IMG/VR virus record: IMGVR_UViG_3300037088_000682
Coordinates: 1 to 64,000 of that record
Length of the DNA stretch: 64,000 bases
Reading direction: 5' to 3' (one strand)
Source: a virus
Made by a program: the position numbers and the translations under genes. The notes beneath the pieces are model-generated. The model did no database searches, was not told the origin of the DNA, and was given only the letters and a program-made list of their open reading frames with translations. Shown piece after piece: positions 62,179 to 64,000 of the stretch. The number at the start of each line of letters is the position of its first letter. Positions within the stretch are counted from its first letter, which is position 1.

Positions 62179-62700
62179 CTTTCTGAAAAGGGCTTCTTTC
62201 CCAGGCATTGAGAACGGAAGTGTGATAAAGATCTTGTCGTCTCCCGAGTCACCACCCCACAACACCATCTCATAAGCAGCCCACTCGAACGGCCCCACGG
62301 GAAATGGCTGAATAGGTTCCTCTGCGTAGGCCAAACATACATGGGGTTTGTACTCAGGGTGCTTCTTCGAATACTTGACGTTGGCCTCATCGAATGAGGT
62401 GCAGAGATCCTTTTGAAACTGAACTAACTCAGGGCTCTTCACAATTCCAATGATGGGTACTCCGTCATCACCCTTAGGGAAGCAACCCACCTCTTCTACG
62501 AGTAATGGGATGGGTCGAGTACGACTAGCTACCTCATAGGCCACTATGATTGCTTTGGAGATCTCGTCGATAGGGACGTTACTTCCAAAATAAATGGCAG
62601 TAATATGCAAGTCCGCCCTGCTCTCAGCCTCACCAGGTACATCAATCTGGCTTAGTAGGCGCGCTACCTCATGAGGTACAGCTAATCCGAGAAATGCCAT
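62140..62700 (-). CDS. 2H phosphoesterase (2'-5' RNA ligase-like)
   Basis: The 186-residue protein has L-H-I-T-A-I-Y-F-G (31-39) and P-H-V-C-L-A-Y-A-E (119-127), the two H-x-T/S motifs of the 2H fold; the second is H-V-C with Cys at the Thr/Ser position. It may act on 2',3'-cyclic or 2'-5' phosphates. It lies divergent from pyrE. Confidence 0.83.
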   Translation of the reverse strand: MAFLGLAVPHEVARLLSQIDVPGEAESRADLHITAIYFGSNVPIDEISKAIIVAYEVASRTRPIPLLVEEVGCFPKGDDGVPIIGIVKSPELVQFQKDLCTSFDEANVKYSKKHPEYKPHVCLAYAEEPIQPFPVGPFEWAAYEMVLWGGDSGDDKIFITLPFSMPGKEALFRKLVQARVRFPALL

Positions 62701-62745
62701 TCTCTAGTCACTCTTGATAAGAAGAAGTTCTAGTCCCTCACAACA

Positions 62746-62751
62746 GGTGTA
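62746..62751 (+). promoter_or_regulatory. GGTGTAATAG promoter of pyrE
   Basis: CAGGTGTAATAGCTGTC precedes the ATG at 62761, nine bases after GTA. One of the best copies of the motif. Confidence 0.65.
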
Positions 62752-62760
62752 ATAGCTGTC

Positions 62761-63312
62761 ATGTCCGAGACCCAAGTAATTCAAATCCTACAAAAACATT
62801 CAGTTCTACGAACCACTCCGGATAAGCCATTCATACTGAAATCCGGTAAGCAATCGCTGGTCTATGTAGATGTCCGTAACACCGCTCTTAGCCACGAAGG
62901 TATCTGGGTTCTTGCTCCTTTTCTATACGAGAAGGTGCTTGGCTACCCGAATGTCAACCTAGTGGCCGGAGTTGCCCTCGGTGGTTGCCCTCTGGCATCG
63001 GGGGTTTCAATGTACTCCTCGACCCGGGAGCGCCACCTGGACACCCTCTATGTAAGACCGGTGGCCAAAGATCATGGCACTGGAAAGCTCGTGGAGGGGG
63101 TCTTCAAAGCCGGTGCTGAAGTGGTCTTGCTCGAGGACGTAGTGACCTCCGGAGGTTCCTCCGTGACGGCAATCAAGACCCTACAAGAGGCTGGACTCAA
63201 GGTCACAGCGGTCATCGCCGTTCTGGACAGGGAAGAAGGCGGCCGATCCCTCATCGAGCCCCACTGTAGCTTCCACGCGCTTAGTGTACTCAAAGATCTG
63301 TTGGCCAATTGA
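62761..63312 (+). CDS. pyrE: Orotate phosphoribosyltransferase
   Basis: The 183-residue protein has V-A-G-V-A-L-G-G (68-75), Y-V-R-P-V-A-K-D-H-G-T-G (97-108) and the PRPP loop V-V-L-L-E-D-V-V-T-S-G-G-S (121-133), with the catalytic Lys and flexible loop of PyrE. It makes OMP from orotate and PRPP, the substrate of the PyrF encoded 39 kb away. Slightly shorter than the usual 200-215 residues. Confidence 0.93.
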   Translation: MSETQVIQILQKHSVLRTTPDKPFILKSGKQSLVYVDVRNTALSHEGIWVLAPFLYEKVLGYPNVNLVAGVALGGCPLASGVSMYSSTRERHLDTLYVRPVAKDHGTGKLVEGVFKAGAEVVLLEDVVTSGGSSVTAIKTLQEAGLKVTAVIAVLDREEGGRSLIEPHCSFHALSVLKDLLAN

Positions 63313-63369
63313 CCTGAACCTTGGGGCCAACATAAAAGTTACGGTACTGTCACCAAATTAGTTGAGATT

Positions 63370-63403
63370 TATGCCTCATATCCGTAATAGTTTATGAGGC
63401 ATA
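63370..63403 (+). promoter_or_regulatory. CCGTAATAG element bracketed by an 11-bp inverted repeat
   Basis: TATGCCTCATA (63370-63380) and TATGAGGCATA (63393-63403) are exact complements flanking TCCGTAATAGTT. The ATG at 63394 lies inside the right arm, seven bases after CGTA. This suggests an operator or a start-blocking hairpin. Confidence 0.7.
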
Positions 63404-63612
63404 TGGAATACGAAGTCCTAAATTTACGAACGAGAAGGCGAATAGCGAAGCTTTGGGGTGTTCCACCTTTCAGGGTCGATGTTCAAGTTGACCCTGAAAG
63501 GAAGCTACTGAAGGCGACTATTGACGGACATGATCCCGATGAGACTCTACAAGCTATCTTGGAGAAGGACATTCGAGATTTCACTCAAGCCGCTGTACGT
63601 GGGATGAACTAG
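63394..63612 (+). CDS. Small protein, 72 aa
   Basis: ATG at 63394 or 63403. L-R-T-R-R-R-I-A-K-L-W, beta strands V-D-V-Q-V, and a helix. It may bind nucleic acid, but there is no family match. Confidence 0.66.
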   Translation: MRHMEYEVLNLRTRRRIAKLWGVPPFRVDVQVDPERKLLKATIDGHDPDETLQAILEKDIRDFTQAAVRGMN

Positions 63613-63867
63613 ATGTCCCAGATAACTGCTGCACGAACGGTGACTCGAGTTGATCTGTTTGACGCTGCCTATCGAGGGTTCCGAGTGTACAAGGGGATCC
63701 GAGAAGCGGCTACAGAGGCTCTTCAAGATGTCATTGGGCCAACCAAGGTCACGCCAATCCTGGGTGGCTACTCCATCGTCTGCGGTGAGAAGGGTGTGAT
63801 GGCAGGGGATAACGAAAACGAATTTCTAGAGTCAGCCAGAAGATTAGCCTCTCAGTTCAGAAAGTAA
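63613..63867 (+). CDS. Small protein, 84 aa
   Basis: Helical N-terminal part with [10 protein letters not shown], a Gly-rich turn [13 protein letters not shown] and a basic tail. It runs into the coaD gene. Function unknown. Confidence 0.68.
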   Translation: MSQITAARTVTRVDLFDAAYRGFRVYKGIREAATEALQDVIGPTKVTPILGGYSIVCGEKGVMAGDNENEFLESARRLASQFRK

Positions 63868-63877
63868 CAAAACTCAT

Positions 63878-64000
63878 ATGTCGAATGAAGTGACGGCTGT
63901 TTACGCAGGCAGCTTCGACCCAATTACCCATGGCCACGAAGACCTTGTCAAGAGAGCCAGTCTTCGATTCAAGGAGGTCATAGTTGGAATCGGAACCAAC
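63878..64000 (+). CDS. coaD: Pantetheine-phosphate adenylyltransferase, partial
   Basis: The window ends 41 codons in. [18 protein letters not shown] is the nucleotidyltransferase motif of CoaD (substrate loop plus the H-x-G-H-like site). It makes dephospho-CoA from phosphopantetheine and ATP. The C-terminal part is outside the window. Confidence 0.9.
   Translation, partial: MSNEVTAVYAGSFDPITHGHEDLVKRASLRFKEVIVGIGTN

Overview
The window looks like part of a large (probably jumbo) tailed-phage genome or a closely related virus-like element with about 49% G+C. It has about 130 mostly small genes packed on both strands with ATGA, GTGA and TAATG overlaps. Most have no recognisable family. Scattered among them are typical phage accessory functions: a sigma factor, thymidine kinase, RNA ligase, HNH endonucleases, a tail-fibre-like domain and small zinc-ribbon proteins. 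No terminase, portal, clear capsid gene, integrase, rRNA or tRNA was recognised. Lipobox, prepilin and RpoH-like sigma features fit a diderm bacterial host, but the host cannot be named.

Layout: 1-2.4 kb, minus-strand proteins sharing an N-terminal peptide (here N-tag, consensus D/E-I-E-S-Y-W-x3-R-P). 2.5-10 kb, small genes, a macrodomain protein, two HARE-HTH-like proteins (one with a dsRNA-binding-like domain) and more tagged proteins. 10-14 kb, sigma factor and small genes. 14-19 kb, a minus-strand run of overlapping small genes with an HNH endonuclease. 19-26 kb, small genes, a 39-residue prepilin-like peptide and pyrF. 27-30 kb, nucleoside deoxyribosyltransferase, HD phosphohydrolase, a lone receiver domain and a CCA-adding enzyme. 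30-38 kb, three adjacent membrane proteins with a C-terminal peptide, an S24-like protein, an RNA ligase and a methyltransferase. 39-46 kb, a second receiver protein, thymidine kinase, a ParB-like protein and an AAA+ ATPase. 46-53 kb, a tandem HNH protein, a papain-like protease, a cyclic-phosphate-type receiver, NADAR, a PLD-family lipoprotein and an HNH protein. 53-62 kb, a run of C-tagged proteins and a second AAA+ ATPase. 62-64 kb, a 2H phosphoesterase, pyrE and the start of coaD.

Two window-wide patterns stand out. First, at least 22 otherwise unrelated proteins end in one short peptide (here C-tag): a form P/S-T/S-R-F-E-R-D-x-V-I/V and a longer form T-R-F-x-R-I-L-x-D/E-D/E. Second, many genes have GGTGTA(A/G/T)T or (C)CGTA(A/G)TA 7-13 bases before the start codon, as expected for a -10 element of leaderless or nearly leaderless transcripts. 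Several of these sites lie inside inverted repeats or form divergent pairs, and they correct many start codons. The encoded sigma factor is the obvious candidate reader, but that is inference.

In three places the C-tag is found in the wrong frame at the end of a gene, and the RNA ligase and ParB-like genes are also split by frameshifts. These are either assembly indels, real mutations or programmed shifts. Functionally the recognisable genes point to pyrimidine, CoA and nucleoside supply (pyrE, pyrF, tdk, coaD, two deoxyribosyltransferases, HD phosphohydrolase), RNA repair (ligase, CCA enzyme, 2H esterase, cyclic-phosphate receiver) and reversal of ADP-ribosylation (macrodomain, NADAR).
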